Shown here: positions 17,975 to 27,802 of the stretch, piece by piece | How positions within the stretch are numbered: position 1 is the stretch's first letter | Layout of the letters: each line of letters begins with the position of its first letter | NCBI GenBank assembly: GCA_937918955.1 | Contig: CAKZRZ010000188.1 | Coordinates: forward strand, 1 to 36,093 | Source: an uncultured Arenicella sp. | GTDB lineage: Bacteria; Pseudomonadota; Gammaproteobacteria; Arenicellales; Arenicellaceae | Length of the DNA: 36,093 bases | Direction of reading: 5' to 3' | Notes under the pieces: generated by a model | The model's input: the letters and a program-made list of their open reading frames with translations, nothing else | What the model was told of the DNA's origin: nothing | Databases searched by the model: none | Program-made: the position numbers and the translations under genes

Positions 17975-19156
17975 CTATAGATCAATAATCGTTTCGGCTT
18001 TGGCTAACTCGATATGTTGTCCAAGATTTTTCGATTGTTCAGCAAGATCGGCGTCAATTTTAATCATCTCCGACCACTTTCGACTTGGATCGTGATGTCC
18101 AATGTAAGTTCGTTTAACGCCAGCTTCGATCGCCATGTCGACTACATCTTCAATACAACTGTGCCCCCAATCCTTTCGTGGCACCCCCATTGCGCCACCA
18201 AGGGGTTTTTCAGCAAGGTACTCGGCTTTTAGAAATTGTCCATCTCGATACAATACGTCGGCACCACGAGCTTGTTCAATTAATCGTTTCTCCGATTCAA
18301 TACTCTCCACTTGCAAAGGAAAGTCAGGGTTGTCGCCATGGCGCAGCTCGTGGTCTGTGCAAAATACAAATACCTTACCGTTGTGCTCTATACGATAGGC
18401 TAGGCATGGGTCTGGGTGAAAAACGCTGAATGGCTGGATCGTCGTTTTACCGATCTTAATAGGCTTACTCAAATCATGATACTGAGTAACCATCGGGTTC
18501 GGCTCGTCGCCATCGGCAGCAATGTCTCGAATTTCAGTCGATTCGAAACTGGCTGGCATCATTTCATAGTTCAAAGGTGTCGGACGGCCCTCATCGCTGC
18601 GATCAGCTTGATGCGAAAATATACCTAAATGCCGATCTATCGAGGTTAAATACGAACGATTGGCATAAAAATGAATATGATTTCTCGGGTCAAAACACAC
18701 ATTAGATTGATCGAAGCCTTCGGTATGATCAAAGTGCGCATGGGTCCCTAAAATATGTAAGGTGCGCTCGGGTTTATCGCCCCACTTTTGGCTTAAGTCT
18801 TGTGCACACAATCGAAAGCCGCTGCCGCAGTCAATTATAATGTCGTGGCCATCTGAGGTTTCAATTCGAAAGCAACTTGTCCAGCCGCCGTAAATTGTTG
18901 GCTCGGTTGCGCCCACTTGATCTCTAAACTGGCGTAAAGACTCCGAATTAAGCGGGCCACCTATTAAGTCTTCCACACTACAATTAAGCGCACCGGTCTC
19001 ATCGGTCTCGGCCTCAATCCTCTCGAATACCTTTTTGAGCAAATCAAGATCTGAGTGCAAGCGAATATCGTCGCGCTCTTCCTTTATGGGAAAAACTGCG
19101 CCACTGCCTTGCACACCATAGAAGTGTATACGAAGATTTTTAGGACTTTGTGCCAT
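17975..19156 (-). CDS. MBL-fold (metallo-beta-lactamase superfamily) hydrolase
   Basis: 'HILGTHAHFDHTEGFDQSNVCF' (HxHxDH), 'IIIDCGSGFRLCAQDL', 'VFVFCTDHELRHGDNPDFP', 'YIGHHDPSRKW'. Confidence 0.87.
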   Translation of the reverse strand: MAQSPKNLRIHFYGVQGSGAVFPIKEERDDIRLHSDLDLLKKVFERIEAETDETGALNCSVEDLIGGPLNSESLRQFRDQVGATEPTIYGGWTSCFRIETSDGHDIIIDCGSGFRLCAQDLSQKWGDKPERTLHILGTHAHFDHTEGFDQSNVCFDPRNHIHFYANRSYLTSIDRHLGIFSHQADRSDEGRPTPLNYEMMPASFESTEIRDIAADGDEPNPMVTQYHDLSKPIKIGKTTIQPFSVFHPDPCLAYRIEHNGKVFVFCTDHELRHGDNPDFPLQVESIESEKRLIEQARGADVLYRDGQFLKAEYLAEKPLGGAMGVPRKDWGHSCIEDVVDMAIEAGVKRTYIGHHDPSRKWSEMIKIDADLAEQSKNLGQHIELAKAETIIDL

Positions 19157-19252
19157 TGATTGCCGGGTTGCCGATACGTAATCTACAATATATAGCCCAT
19201 AGCGATAGTCACTTCAACTATTCACTTAAAAACCTAGACCAAGGTCCATCGA

Positions 19253-21520
19253 ATGATAAAGAAATATATTGGCAGAATACTGGTTGGATTTATGCTCACA
19301 GCTGTGTTTATTGCTTGGGAACGTAACTTAATTGAACTGCCATTAATCGATAAGCTTGAGCTCATTGCCTATGACGCTCGCTTGGCCGCAACAATCCCTG
19401 AACCAGAGATCGACCCGCGTGTGGTGATTATTGATATTGATGAGCGCAGCTTGGTTGAAGAAGGGCACTGGCCATGGAACCGAGTAAAGCTTGCTCAGTT
19501 GGTAGATACCTTATTTGATGTTTACCAACTCGATATTCTCGGCTTTGACGTCGTCTTCGCAGAACGAGATTCATCAGAAGAAATGGAGCTCTTAGAACAG
19601 CTTGCCGAACAAACACAAGACACCGGCTTTTTAGAGCGCTTTCAAGACTACAAACCCTACCTTAATCCAGACGCGATTTTCGCCCAGTCGCTCAAAGATC
19701 GACAAACAATTATGGGCTACTATTTTGATAAGAGCATCACACGATCAACCCGCACCGGTAAGTTAACCGAGCCTGCATTCGAACAAGGCTCACCCTACTA
19801 CAATATGCTGACGCTCCAACTGACTGAGAATCGTGCCGAGGACGCAAAAGAAGGTGAGATGGTCGAAGCCGAGGTAACAAGCTACACAGCTAATGTTGAT
19901 GAGCTTCAAGAAAACGCGCTTGGTGCAGGCTTTTATTCGATTCCATCACAAGACAAAGACGGTATTTTACGACGCATTCAACTATTAGAAAAATTTGATG
20001 GAGCAATCTACGAATCCTTGTCCGTAGCGCTAGCAAGGAACTACCTATTAAGCGAAACAGAGCTGATCACCGCAGTTGATGAAAGTGGTCAAGAAGTAAT
20101 CGAGGGCTTGGATATTGGAACCGGTACAGTGCCCCTCGACTCCGAAGGCACGACCTTCATTCCATACAAAGGTCGGGCTTATAGCTTTCGATATATTTCG
20201 GCAACCGATATTTTAAACCAAACAGTAAAGAATCCTGAGGACTTACAATATGTGATCGGCATTGTTGGAACCACGGCGGCCGGTCTTATCGATCTAAGAA
20301 ATACGCCACTGCAGCAAAATAACTACCCCGGTGTCGAAGTTCACGCCGCGACGGTTACAGGCTTATTAGACGCGAATTTTCGATCTCGCCCCTACTATGC
20401 GGCGAGCGCGGAGTTCCTATTAATCCTGCTGGCGGGAATACTCCTCTCTTTATTACTTCCCGCATTGGGTGCCACCAGCCAGACACTTACTTGGCTTGGT
20501 TCATCAGCAGCCTTGGTGGCCGGCAACCTCTATTTTTGGTCATCCGAGAACACCATACTCGCGATTGCCCCTTTATTGCTCCTAACGACGGGTCTGTACA
20601 TGATAAACATGGCCTACGGATACTTCTTTGAGTCTCGCAATAAAGCCAAATTAAGCGGCTTGTTTGGTCAATACATACCACCAGAACTGGTTGACGAAAT
20701 GGCAAAAGATCCCGAAACCTATGACTTAGAAGCAAAACGTGAGCAACTCACCGTATTGTTCAGCGATGTCCGAGGTTTCACAAATATCTCAGAAGGCCTA
20801 GACCCGAAATCACTGTCGACTCTAATGAACGAGCTTCTAAGCCCCATGACGCGTATCGTTCATGATAACGGAGGTACTATCGACAAATACATGGGCGACG
20901 CGATGATGGCGTTCTGGGGCGCCCCTGTGGCAAATGAGAACCATGCGAGTGCGGCGGTCCAGTCAGGAATGGCAATGCTTAAAGAACTTGAGCCTCTGAA
21001 TGAGCGTTTTGCCGAAAAAGGCTGGCCCGATGTGAAAATCGGCATTGGTTTAAACACCGGCAATATGAATGTCGGCAACATGGGGTCTGAATTCCGCATG
21101 GCTTATACCGTGCTTGGCGACTCAGTAAACCTTGGAGCCCGCGTTGAAGGTTTGACCAAAGAGTACGGAGTGCTTTTTATTGTTACTGAGTTCACAGCGG
21201 CCGAGGCGACTGAATACGAGTACAGAATTCTGGATAAAGTACGAGTTAAGGGCAAAGATGAACCTGTCACTATTCTAGAACCGATTGGTTTAAGCGACGA
21301 AGTGAGCGCTGAAGAAATAGCTGAAAGAGACAAATACCATGAAGCCCTTGAGCTTTATAAAAATAAGAAATTCGATGAGGCTATTCAAGTATTGAAAGGC
21401 TTAGACCGCGAATACGGCGAGCGTTTTGTGCACCAGCTTTATATCAAACGTTGTGAGCATTTTATCGCTGAACCACCTGAGCAGAATTGGGACGGCGTTT
21501 ATACTTTCACCACTAAGTAG
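19253..21520 (+). CDS. CHASE2 sensor domain-containing class III adenylate cyclase
   Basis: N-terminal TM + CHASE2 'LELIAYDARLAATIPEPEIDPRVVIIDIDERSLVEEGHWPWNRVKLAQLVDTLFDVYQLDILGFDVVFAERD'; three TM helices; cyclase 'LTVLFSDVRGFTNISEGL', 'DKYMGDAMMAFWGAP', 'YTVLGDSVNLGARVEGLTKEYG'. Confidence 0.95.
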   Translation: MIKKYIGRILVGFMLTAVFIAWERNLIELPLIDKLELIAYDARLAATIPEPEIDPRVVIIDIDERSLVEEGHWPWNRVKLAQLVDTLFDVYQLDILGFDVVFAERDSSEEMELLEQLAEQTQDTGFLERFQDYKPYLNPDAIFAQSLKDRQTIMGYYFDKSITRSTRTGKLTEPAFEQGSPYYNMLTLQLTENRAEDAKEGEMVEAEVTSYTANVDELQENALGAGFYSIPSQDKDGILRRIQLLEKFDGAIYESLSVALARNYLLSETELITAVDESGQEVIEGLDIGTGTVPLDSEGTTFIPYKGRAYSFRYISATDILNQTVKNPEDLQYVIGIVGTTAAGLIDLRNTPLQQNNYPGVEVHAATVTGLLDANFRSRPYYAASAEFLLILLAGILLSLLLPALGATSQTLTWLGSSAALVAGNLYFWSSENTILAIAPLLLLTTGLYMINMAYGYFFESRNKAKLSGLFGQYIPPELVDEMAKDPETYDLEAKREQLTVLFSDVRGFTNISEGLDPKSLSTLMNELLSPMTRIVHDNGGTIDKYMGDAMMAFWGAPVANENHASAAVQSGMAMLKELEPLNERFAEKGWPDVKIGIGLNTGNMNVGNMGSEFRMAYTVLGDSVNLGARVEGLTKEYGVLFIVTEFTAAEATEYEYRILDKVRVKGKDEPVTILEPIGLSDEVSAEEIAERDKYHEALELYKNKKFDEAIQVLKGLDREYGERFVHQLYIKRCEHFIAEPPEQNWDGVYTFTTK

Positions 21521-21571
21521 CTAAACAAAAACTAGCTAAATAAACCATACATCAAACTTAAGGCTCATAAA

Positions 21572-21600
21572 AAAGGCTCATCGAAGTTCGATGAGCCTTT
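21572..21600. terminator. Bidirectional terminator between cyclase (+) and tpsA copy 1 (-)
   Basis: aaaggctcatcga - agt - tcgatgagccttt, perfect 13-bp stem flanked by A tract and T tract. Confidence 0.88.
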
Positions 21601-21628
21601 GGCTAATTGTGGTGACCTTACTATGAAT

Positions 21629-24600
21629 CTATCGGCACTGTGTTTCCGTAGTTTCTATCTCACGACCTTCTGCTTCGGAGTCCTGTCGTCGGTCACCTAA
21701 ACGGTCACTAACACTAAACCCGGTATCATCCGAATCTTGTACATCAAGAGCCACCACGTCATTGATGATGTCATCTGGCGGCGTCATCATCATTGGGGTT
21801 TCGACTACTGTAACAGGCACTTCCTCCACTATAGGTTCTACCGGATCAACAGCGACTGGAGCCGGTGCTGGAGTTGGTGCTGGAGTTGGTGCTGGAGTCG
21901 GTGCCGGAGTTGGTGCCGGAGTTGGTGCCGGAGTTGGTGCCGGAGTTGGTGCCGGGGGTGGGGTTGGATCCGGTGGAGGTGTAACACTCACCTGAACCCC
22001 AAGTGTATTCCCTACTATCGCAAGATCCAAGGAATCAAAACCATCCGCTGACTGATTAAACGGCGTCGCAGACTGAGTAATACTACCGCCTACTTGCAAT
22101 ACATTGTGAGTAAACGCTGGGTCAGGGTCATATCCATTAAGATTAATGATATTAACCACAACGCCGGGATCGGTTGCGCCCCCTGCACCACCGGGGCCAC
22201 CCAGACCAAGATCGCCATTTACTAAAATGCTATCAAGCTCAGTTTGGTCAGAACCTCCAATTTCTAAATCGAGTATTGCACCATCAAACAAGTTCAAATT
22301 ATCAGCAAACGTGATTGCACCTGGAGAGTTTCCTGGCGCAATAATGCCGCCGGCCTCTACACTCACGTTGCCTCCATTGGTATCAATAATACCGTTACCG
22401 GTAATAGACGACCCTTCGCCAACAACTAATTCCCCGGGCAGAATCATAAGCGGATCAAAATCATCGAGCAGGTTTAATATGGCCGGTTCGCTCAGGTCAT
22501 CCGCGAGATGTATTTCGCCTTGGTTAAGTTCTAGAATGCGAACGCGCAACTCAGCTCCCGCATTAATATTGAACAATCCACTATTTGTAGTAAAGCTAAA
22601 AATATCGACGCCTTGGGACATTCCATCCGTTGATGCTAGGACGTTTAATGTGCCGTCATTTGTAAACGTCTCGTTGCTTCCGAAACCAATACCATCAGCA
22701 ATATTGATTATACCACTTGCTGTGTTCAATAAACCGTCAGATTCTGACATGTCACCAAACTCATCAAAACCCACATCAAAGGTGCCTCCACCTGAAAAGT
22801 TGAGAGTACCTTCATTGGTAAAATTGCCGCTAAATATGACGCTTGAGCCAACCGGTGCCATTGGATCAACTTGCCGCGTTAATCCTATATTACTTTCACC
22901 GCTTAAAATAAGATTTACGTTCGAGCGAAAAATAATGGGGGTGTAGACAAACATGGGGTCATCGACAACGGCACCTAAAATATTCAAGGAGCCGATATTG
23001 AAGTCAGCCGAAATGCCAAAGGAATCTATAGCAGATTCTCCAGAAATAAATATAGGTGGCTCGAACTGACCTAAAGATTGTCGGTAAGTGATATTGAGTT
23101 CATCGATAGTCACATTGCCGGCTAAAACCAAATCAGCGCTAACGTCGGCACCTCCAGTAACGTTAATATCATTTGCCAGTATATCGAAAGTTGCAATCCC
23201 CATAAGCGGGTCGCCCGTTACCGTCAGACCATTTACGAAATTGATTTCACCCGCATCAATTAGGGGAAAATCGAGTCCACCATTATCGAATGCAATTCCA
23301 TCAAATATGGTTGCGCCATTGCCGTCCCCGTCAGAGTCGGCATTGAAATTCAAGCTCCCTGATCGTCTCTGTCCCAGAGATACCGTTGCATTAACATTAA
23401 TATTGTTAGCGGCATTAAAGGTAAGTGAATTATCGGTTCCCTCTGGAACGACAATGGCAGCGTTAATATTGATATCACCGGCCTCGTCTCCGCCAACGCC
23501 GGTATCAATAACAATGCTGTTATTCTGCAAACCCACCTCTATCGAGACTGCCGCGATAGTAGCTCCGCTACTAACTGCGGTGAAGACGCCATTATTTGAG
23601 TCCTCCTCGACACCACTAGTACCGCCATCGGAAACAATCGTAATATTGTAAGGATCAATTAGCCATGTACCGGTGTCACCGTTTACCGCACTGGTATCTG
23701 GATTCGAGTTTATTTCAAAACCAAGTAAACCAGAGGTTTCAATAAAGCCACCATTACCTGATTCTAGGCCGCCTCGCGCGGTTAGCTCGCCATTGATACG
23801 TGCCGAGTTCTCGGCAAACAGAATTACCGTGCCACCATTTCCATTAAGCCCGCCATCTGAACGGATTGATGCATTTTGATCGAGATACACAAACTCGCTG
23901 GTGCGAGTATCTCCTCGACCTTGCTGTTCGCCGCCAACTAATACTGTTCCGCCACCTGATTGGCCCGTCGCGCTTACCTTTGTACCAGAAAACAAACCTA
24001 CATTGTCGCCAAGCAACGATATATCGCCACCACGTGCAGAATTCCCAGAATCAACACTAGCACCGCGCAATTCAACTTGAGTAGCTTCGACATGAATATC
24101 GCCTCCAGCCGAAGCTAAACTGCCTTCTACAATCGCTGTATCACTTGCTTGTAAGAAGATTCTACCGTCAGTGCTTTCAAGCAACTCTATAGAGCCACTA
24201 CTATTGACGTTACTTGCAAGAATTGCGGCGTTGCCACCTTTCGCAATAATGTCACCTAGGTTTGTCACCTGGCCTGTCGGAGACTGAACTTCAAAGCTCA
24301 TATTTGGAAGGTCTTCGAAGCTGAGCGACACAGACTCGCCGGCCGCTAATAAAATATCGCCATTGTCACTTCGTAATACGCCACTGTTTTCAACCGAGCT
24401 CGCGATCAGCGCGATATCGCCATCGCCCGAAACGTGAATCAAGCCGCGATTATCAATTACGCCTCCGTCTCCATTGAAATTGTAATTGCCCGAGCTAAAA
24501 TCAGAATTTGATATATCTAAAGTCGAGGCAATGAAGCCCGCTGTATCGATAGATGCATTCTCGCCAACAATTAAACCGTTCGGATTAATTAAAAACACGC

Positions 24601-24898
24601 GGCCATTACTCTGTAGGTCACCTAAAATTTCGCTTACGCTGCCGCCTGTAACACGGTTTAACACCGCCGATGATGCTGACTCTTGAATGAATCGGGTAAC
24701 TTCATCTTGATTAATCGAGAAGCTATTCCAGTCAATAATCGCGCCATTACTATTTGTGACATTGAGCTGGGAGCCGACTGTTTCGAAGGCCGCCGATCCT
24801 GCAACAACCGTCGGGTCGTTAGGGTTGCCAAACGCAGACCCTGTTCCAAGTAATAATCCGAACGCGGTGCCTAAAGCTATACTAGTATTTCGTGACAT
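21629..24898 (-). CDS. Two-partner secretion exoprotein TpsA / filamentous haemagglutinin N-terminal-domain protein (module 1)
   Basis: Signal peptide then TPS domain: 'NPNDPTVVAGSAAFETVGSQLNVTNSNGAIIDWNSFSINQDEVTRFIQESASSAVLNRVTGGSVSEILGDLQSNGRVFLINPNGLIVGENASIDTAGFIASTLDI'; beta-helix-like repeats; (PTPA)n linker; ends ...TTETQCR. Confidence 0.93.
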   Translation of the reverse strand: MSRNTSIALGTAFGLLLGTGSAFGNPNDPTVVAGSAAFETVGSQLNVTNSNGAIIDWNSFSINQDEVTRFIQESASSAVLNRVTGGSVSEILGDLQSNGRVFLINPNGLIVGENASIDTAGFIASTLDISNSDFSSGNYNFNGDGGVIDNRGLIHVSGDGDIALIASSVENSGVLRSDNGDILLAAGESVSLSFEDLPNMSFEVQSPTGQVTNLGDIIAKGGNAAILASNVNSSGSIELLESTDGRIFLQASDTAIVEGSLASAGGDIHVEATQVELRGASVDSGNSARGGDISLLGDNVGLFSGTKVSATGQSGGGTVLVGGEQQGRGDTRTSEFVYLDQNASIRSDGGLNGNGGTVILFAENSARINGELTARGGLESGNGGFIETSGLLGFEINSNPDTSAVNGDTGTWLIDPYNITIVSDGGTSGVEEDSNNGVFTAVSSGATIAAVSIEVGLQNNSIVIDTGVGGDEAGDININAAIVVPEGTDNSLTFNAANNINVNATVSLGQRRSGSLNFNADSDGDGNGATIFDGIAFDNGGLDFPLIDAGEINFVNGLTVTGDPLMGIATFDILANDINVTGGADVSADLVLAGNVTIDELNITYRQSLGQFEPPIFISGESAIDSFGISADFNIGSLNILGAVVDDPMFVYTPIIFRSNVNLILSGESNIGLTRQVDPMAPVGSSVIFSGNFTNEGTLNFSGGGTFDVGFDEFGDMSESDGLLNTASGIINIADGIGFGSNETFTNDGTLNVLASTDGMSQGVDIFSFTTNSGLFNINAGAELRVRILELNQGEIHLADDLSEPAILNLLDDFDPLMILPGELVVGEGSSITGNGIIDTNGGNVSVEAGGIIAPGNSPGAITFADNLNLFDGAILDLEIGGSDQTELDSILVNGDLGLGGPGGAGGATDPGVVVNIINLNGYDPDPAFTHNVLQVGGSITQSATPFNQSADGFDSLDLAIVGNTLGVQVSVTPPPDPTPPPAPTPAPTPAPTPAPTPAPTPAPTPAPTPAPAPVAVDPVEPIVEEVPVTVVETPMMMTPPDDIINDVVALDVQDSDDTGFSVSDRLGDRRQDSEAEGREIETTETQCR
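21858..21954 (-). repeat. 12-bp tandem repeat encoding APTP units in TpsA copy 1
   Basis: Plus strand ggagttggtgct/ggagttggtgcc repeated about 8 times; translates to APTPAPTPAPTP. Confidence 0.93.
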
Positions 24899-24917
24899 AA
24901 TATTTCGCCTAAAGTTC

Positions 24918-24934
24918 GCCTAGCCTTGCTAGGC
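24918..24934 (-). other. Intergenic triloop hairpin between fecR-like and tpsA of module 1
   Basis: gcctagc-ctt-gctaggc, perfect 7-bp stem, between FecR stop (24951) and TpsA start (24898). Confidence 0.55.
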
Positions 24935-24950
24935 TTTATAACTAATTCTC

Positions 24951-25859
24951 TTAACTTCCGTAAACCGAACACTGACTACCAGTGCCGAAGCTTTCAGGAA
25001 ACCGATCAACGCTATCGAGCTCGTCATCACTTAATTCAGACAATTCAAAGTAAGGATCTTTGTTGAGTATTCGTGGAGTTCTTGGCAGTACAACTGGGCG
25101 CTTAGGTAATGCAGTAACGCTGCCCTTGGGTGCCCCTGGCGGCGTAATCCCCGCTGGTTCGAACCCTGTGTAACCGGCCGCTCCGGCATTTAAGCCAACC
25201 TCAGTACAATCTGTTTGTTGGCTAATACGGCACTTACCTAATTCGAAACTTTCAGCTTGGCCAGCGCACTGACTCATTACAATCGAGCCTGTTTCACAGC
25301 TTCCATAGAGACCTTCTGGGAGTTGTTGATTGATCAAATCAGCAACTTCAGAACCTTTATTTTCATCAGCCTCGCCATATTCGCCAAAAGAAAGTTCTTG
25401 CTCGTCGATTAAACACTCATCCCCAGCACAAATTCGAGTAATGAAGTCTGTTCCTCGAATACCAATCGATGCAATCGGCGTATCTACTTGAAATGCTTCA
25501 GGCTTGCGCTTACCAATCAAACCGGTAACTGTTCGCAAACCGCCTTTAACCAAATTGATACAGCCTTCTTCTTTGCCTTTCTCGGTACTGAACTTACCGA
25601 TTGCAATTGTGGTTCCAGGTTTCAGTGTTAGCTTGGTATTATCTAACATGCGAATCACCGCAAAGCTTTTTACCGCTGTGTTAATGACATCGCCTTCAGC
25701 AACATCAGCTCCTTTAGCCAACACTCGGTCTACATTGTTAGCGCCGGTTGCTGTAACCACACCTTTTGCTAGTAGCACTTTGCCAGACGCAGCAGTCGCA
25801 CTATTTGAAATGGACATTGTCAAAAAGAAAACGCCGATCGTTTTGAATAATAATTTCAT
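24951..25859 (-). CDS. FecR-domain-containing exported protein, 8 Cys (module 1)
   Basis: Signal peptide MKLLFKTIGVFFLTMSISNSATAA; FecR-like 'LAKGADVAEGDVINTAVKSFAVIRMLDNTKLTLKPGTTIAIGKFSTEKGKEEGCINLVKGGLRTVTGLIGKRKPEAFQVDTPIASIGIRGTDFITRIC'; SD GGGAG upstream. Confidence 0.88.
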   Translation of the reverse strand: MKLLFKTIGVFFLTMSISNSATAASGKVLLAKGVVTATGANNVDRVLAKGADVAEGDVINTAVKSFAVIRMLDNTKLTLKPGTTIAIGKFSTEKGKEEGCINLVKGGLRTVTGLIGKRKPEAFQVDTPIASIGIRGTDFITRICAGDECLIDEQELSFGEYGEADENKGSEVADLINQQLPEGLYGSCETGSIVMSQCAGQAESFELGKCRISQQTDCTEVGLNAGAAGYTGFEPAGITPPGAPKGSVTALPKRPVVLPRTPRILNKDPYFELSELSDDELDSVDRFPESFGTGSQCSVYGS

Positions 25860-25874
25860 GATTTCGGGCTCCCT

Positions 25875-27542
25875 TTAAAATCGATACGTGAGGTTGAAGT
25901 GCAGCTTGCCATCACCGTCTTCGGGTGAGCCCTCGGTCGCGACACTACTATCAATGCCATCGACTAGGTAACCATAGCTCGCCGACGTCGACACTCGATC
26001 AGTCGGGTTCCAATTTACTAGTACGCCAACAGACATTACATCTTCTGAACTTATCTCACTCTCTAGGGCATCGTTATTTGAAACGTGGCCGATATCGACA
26101 AACGCGACAGGCCTAAAGTTTTTATAAACAGGTGGAGCCCAGGCTTGTAGAACAAGTTGGTAACCTTCATCGCCCCTAAGCTCGCGCTCATCTAAGCCGC
26201 GTAAACCGCCAACACCACCAACCGCAAACTGTTCACCGGTAATTAAACGATCACTGGTGACCGAAAAACGTAAACCGGCGGTGTATAACCACTCACTACC
26301 CTTAAATTTATATTGATAGTTGGCACTGAAATCGGATTTACTCCAATCATCGCTCGCACCAGCTCGGGACGAATCATAAAAACGCTCTTCGTTGAACGAT
26401 CCGCCGCTTAGATTGCTAGTGAACGACATCGAGCCAGACCATTCAAAGCCTTTTCCATTACCCCAACTGGCTTGATACGCCAAACTTAAAGGGCGGCTTC
26501 GAACATCATCTAGAACCTGTTGTCCTTGAAACCGAACATCGTTGTCGAATAATTTGTCTTGAACTTGCAATGACAAACCATGGTTATATCTACCAATGCT
26601 TGAAAGTACATGTGAATAACCCAAACCATAAACTTCGCCTCGGCCTGCCACATCAAATACATCAGCAACAACACCGGTGTCGATATCAGAATTTACGGCT
26701 AGAAAATTTAGGCTTCCACCTAAAGAATACAGTGGAGCACGATATGTCGCGGCAATCTGCTGAACATCGCCGACGCTTTCAGGCGAGGTGATGAATGTCA
26801 ACGATGCACTGTGATCAAGGCCGAAAACATTTCGATGCTCTACACTGGCCCCCACACGGTAATCACCAGATGCATCTGTGCCGGTGTTATTCAACCATGA
26901 CGTGAAGGTAACGGGCTTGCGATCTCTTACCGTAATGTTAGCGTCAATTTGGTTGGCAACTTTTCCCGGTGACAGGCTCACTCGAATTCGCTTCGAAGCG
27001 TTTTGATTTGCTACACGCAAGCCACGAGCAATGCTTTTACTACTTGGCGAGCCTCCCTTACTGAGAACAGGCAAACTCGATTTGATATTACGGCTGGAGT
27101 AATGATTGTTTCCCGTTACATTGATCGCGCCAATTTTATAGCGCTTAACCAGCAAATCAACGCTACCGTCGGTAAGCTCTTGTGGAGGAAATGAAACTCG
27201 GTAGAAGCTATAACCTTGTTCGGTAAGTGCTTTCTCAAACTCGTCGGCGGCCGCTTCTATGTCGTCGATGCCCCGCCCCGCTCCGAGATACTTATCCAAG
27301 ATAGCTCGAGTCACCCCTTTGCTAAGAGGGTTGTCGCCGACGACATTAAACTTATTAAGATCGAACTCAACCCGTTCACTCAAACCCTGAGTCAGTCGTC
27401 CAACAGGACTATCGTTAAGCTCATTTGATTGCGCGATGGCCTCACCAGCCAGTGCGCCGCTGGCCATTGTGACCGCGATGACGGAACCAAGCCGAATATT
27501 TCGACTCAAAAACCTATTATTTTGCATTGTTTGATTACCCAA
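25875..27542 (-). CDS. TpsB outer-membrane translocator, ShlB/FhaC/HecB family (module 1); start likely ATG at 27527
   Basis: POTRA-like 'YSFYRVSFPPQELTDGSVDLLVKRYKIGAINVTGNNHYSSRNIKSSLPVL'; barrel 'RLITGEQFAVGGVGGLRGLDERELRGDEGYQL' (VRGY-like motif); C-terminal 'LHFNLTYRF' ends in Phe. Confidence 0.93.
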   Translation of the reverse strand: MGNQTMQNNRFLSRNIRLGSVIAVTMASGALAGEAIAQSNELNDSPVGRLTQGLSERVEFDLNKFNVVGDNPLSKGVTRAILDKYLGAGRGIDDIEAAADEFEKALTEQGYSFYRVSFPPQELTDGSVDLLVKRYKIGAINVTGNNHYSSRNIKSSLPVLSKGGSPSSKSIARGLRVANQNASKRIRVSLSPGKVANQIDANITVRDRKPVTFTSWLNNTGTDASGDYRVGASVEHRNVFGLDHSASLTFITSPESVGDVQQIAATYRAPLYSLGGSLNFLAVNSDIDTGVVADVFDVAGRGEVYGLGYSHVLSSIGRYNHGLSLQVQDKLFDNDVRFQGQQVLDDVRSRPLSLAYQASWGNGKGFEWSGSMSFTSNLSGGSFNEERFYDSSRAGASDDWSKSDFSANYQYKFKGSEWLYTAGLRFSVTSDRLITGEQFAVGGVGGLRGLDERELRGDEGYQLVLQAWAPPVYKNFRPVAFVDIGHVSNNDALESEISSEDVMSVGVLVNWNPTDRVSTSASYGYLVDGIDSSVATEGSPEDGDGKLHFNLTYRF

Positions 27543-27580
27543 GTGCTCTCTCGCACTTAATCTAACTTCAGTAAAGTTAG
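27541..27580 (-). promoter_or_regulatory. Two consecutive hairpins in the 5' leader of tpsB module 1
   Basis: aagtgc-tctctc-gcactt (27541-27558) and ctaactt-cagta-aagttag (27562-27580). Confidence 0.5.
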
Positions 27581-27802
27581 CTTTCTTAACGGCCCAAAAA
27601 TATGGCCAACCCCTAGACGCCCTGCAAGCCGTGTTGTACCTAATTTACTAATCGGCAAAATACAGATCATCTATAACAATCATAAGCCAAAGCCTAGGCC
27701 CAATTAAGCAAATAAGGAGCGAAACAGCACCTTATTTGGCTATCTCAACTCTCTAGCTCGCCTTACCGAACCTTTCGATTGACACCAGAATAAGGCTCAT
27801 CA

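Noticed and set aside
21858-21954. 12-bp repeats considered as a regulatory or CRISPR-like array
   Set aside because: In-frame coding for APTP in TpsA with no spacers.
21737-24686. Many long plus-strand ORFs (e.g. 21762-21995, 22146-22946, 23088-23651) opposite tpsA1
   Set aside because: Antisense shadows of a strongly coding Gly/Ala/Asn/Thr-rich gene; low-complexity Pro/Ser or Trp/Cys/Arg-rich translations, no independent coding signal.
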